From an uncultured Planctomycetaceae bacterium (GTDB taxonomy: Bacteria; Planctomycetota; Planctomycetia; Pirellulales; Thermoguttaceae): a stretch of DNA of 64,000 nt. The notes beneath the pieces are model-generated. The model searched no databases. It was given only the letters and a program-made list of their open reading frames with translations, and had not been told where the DNA came from. The position numbers and the translations under genes are program-made. The stretch covers positions 1 to 64,000 of the forward strand of contig CAMJTU010000009.1 in the NCBI GenBank assembly GCA_946408825.1, read 5' to 3'. Shown piece by piece: positions 63,585 to 64,000 of this stretch; within the stretch, counting starts at the first letter, position 1, and every line of letters starts with the position of its first letter.

Positions 63585-63620
63585 AGAAAGTCCTCCTTAA
63601 AATAGAAAGTCCTCCTCAAA
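63583..63620 (-). repeat. Tandem 19-bp duplication containing the ribosome binding site
   Basis: Two adjacent 19-base units (63583-63601 and 63602-63620) both contain AAGTCCTCCT (AGGAGGACTT on the coding strand) and differ at one position. Only the copy next to the gene is followed by ATG. Confidence 0.85.
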
Positions 63621-63630
63621 ATTGCGCGGT

Positions 63631-63658
63631 ATTATAATATCGTTCCTTGCTTCGTCAA
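63631..63658 (-). promoter_or_regulatory. Promoter of the EamA transporter gene
   Basis: On the minus strand, TTGACG (63658-63653) and TATAAT (63636-63631) are separated by 16 bases, about 50 bases before the start codon. Confidence 0.65.
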
Positions 63659-63800
63659 CGCGTCTTAGCGCTTGCGTCGACGCCTTTTTTTCATAAAATT
63701 TGGGGGACGCGTCCGCGTGGATTTTGCGGCGCGCTTTCCCCGCAACGGCGCTCGACGATCAAGCGACGAGACGAACCCCCAACGCAGAATGGAGCCGTCC

Positions 63801-64000
63801 ATGACGTTCCGAACTCCCCCGTCTGACCTAGCCCGAATCAGCGCGACGATCCTTACCGTAATTGTCGGCTTTTTTGCGTTTTTCGACGCGTCCCCCGCGT
63901 CGGCGCAAGGCGTCAATTCGCCCTATTCCGCGACGTCGGGCGAAACGCTCGGCGAAGAGTTCGGGGAAGAGTCTGAACGGTATTTCGGCCCCTCTGATTT
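63801..64000 (+). CDS. Start of a secreted protein, cut by the window end
   Basis: The first 66 codons of a gene that continues beyond the window. The ATG at 63801 has GGAG six bases upstream; an in-frame ATG at 63789 is an alternative. The product starts MTFRTPPSDLARISATILTV and continues IVGFFAFFDASPASAQG, a typical Sec signal with cleavage after ASA, followed by an acidic Ser/Glu-rich segment. Too little is present to name it. It diverges from the EamA transporter gene. Confidence 0.7.
   Translation, partial: MTFRTPPSDLARISATILTVIVGFFAFFDASPASAQGVNSPYSATSGETLGEEFGEESERYFGPSD

Overview
This 64 kb window looks like chromosome from a planctomycete. The phylum is an inference from gene content: three tandem DUF1570-type secreted proteins, a DUF1573 protein, TAT-exported Gfo/Idh and ThuA proteins, a BatA-like VWA membrane protein, and a CHAT/TPR protein next to a short Hsp70. 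Most genes are GC-rich with heavy use of GACG/CGTC words, so long antisense shadow frames lie opposite almost every real gene. The secreted glycosidases suggest a polysaccharide-using, perhaps gut or sediment, organism; a Pirellulales or Thermoguttaceae relative is possible but not proven.

Layout. 0-7.5 kb: a family 2 glycosyltransferase, then on the minus strand a secreted clan D alpha-galactosidase-like enzyme, an ExeA-like AAA ATPase and asparagine synthetase B. 7.9-12.2 kb: three consecutive DUF1570 proteins with HExxH. 12.5-21.1 kb: an accessory locus of uncharacterised YbjN-like proteins with GYDGFL motifs and acidic tails, interrupted by a TetR regulator. 21.3-39.3 kb: housekeeping and envelope genes (flavoprotein, RarA, cation efflux, a LolA-like/thioredoxin-like/FG-GAP protein, a CxxxxCH protein, CHAT protein, Hsp70, DUF1573, ribosomal protein S1, a zinc-ribbon membrane protein). 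39.4-46.4 kb: two glutaminase-like paralogues, ComF, a ROK glucokinase. 46.6-48.7 kb: a DinJ/RelE-type toxin-antitoxin pair and a SUMF1-domain protein. 48.9-64 kb: a VWA membrane protein, secreted carbohydrate-active proteins, an IS5-type transposase remnant, ThuA plus Gfo/Idh, an orphan trpB, an EamA transporter, and the start of a secreted protein that runs off the end.

The most unusual part is 12.5-21.1 kb. Three gene cassettes can be drawn there. Each has a promoter-like -35/-10 pair, a long leader with an early terminator-like hairpin, a segment of about 105-115 nt closed by a long inverted repeat, one or two genes for YbjN-like or small acidic proteins, and a second such segment within about 30 nt of the last stop codon (A...F, B...C, D...E). 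Three of the segments share the core GGAAACCGCG, two of them followed by a hairpin with an 11-nt loop. One cassette encodes a fused two-domain protein, one encodes the same two domains as separate genes, and one keeps only a decayed reading frame whose stop codon aligns with that of the intact copy. I know of no described system with this architecture; its function is unknown.
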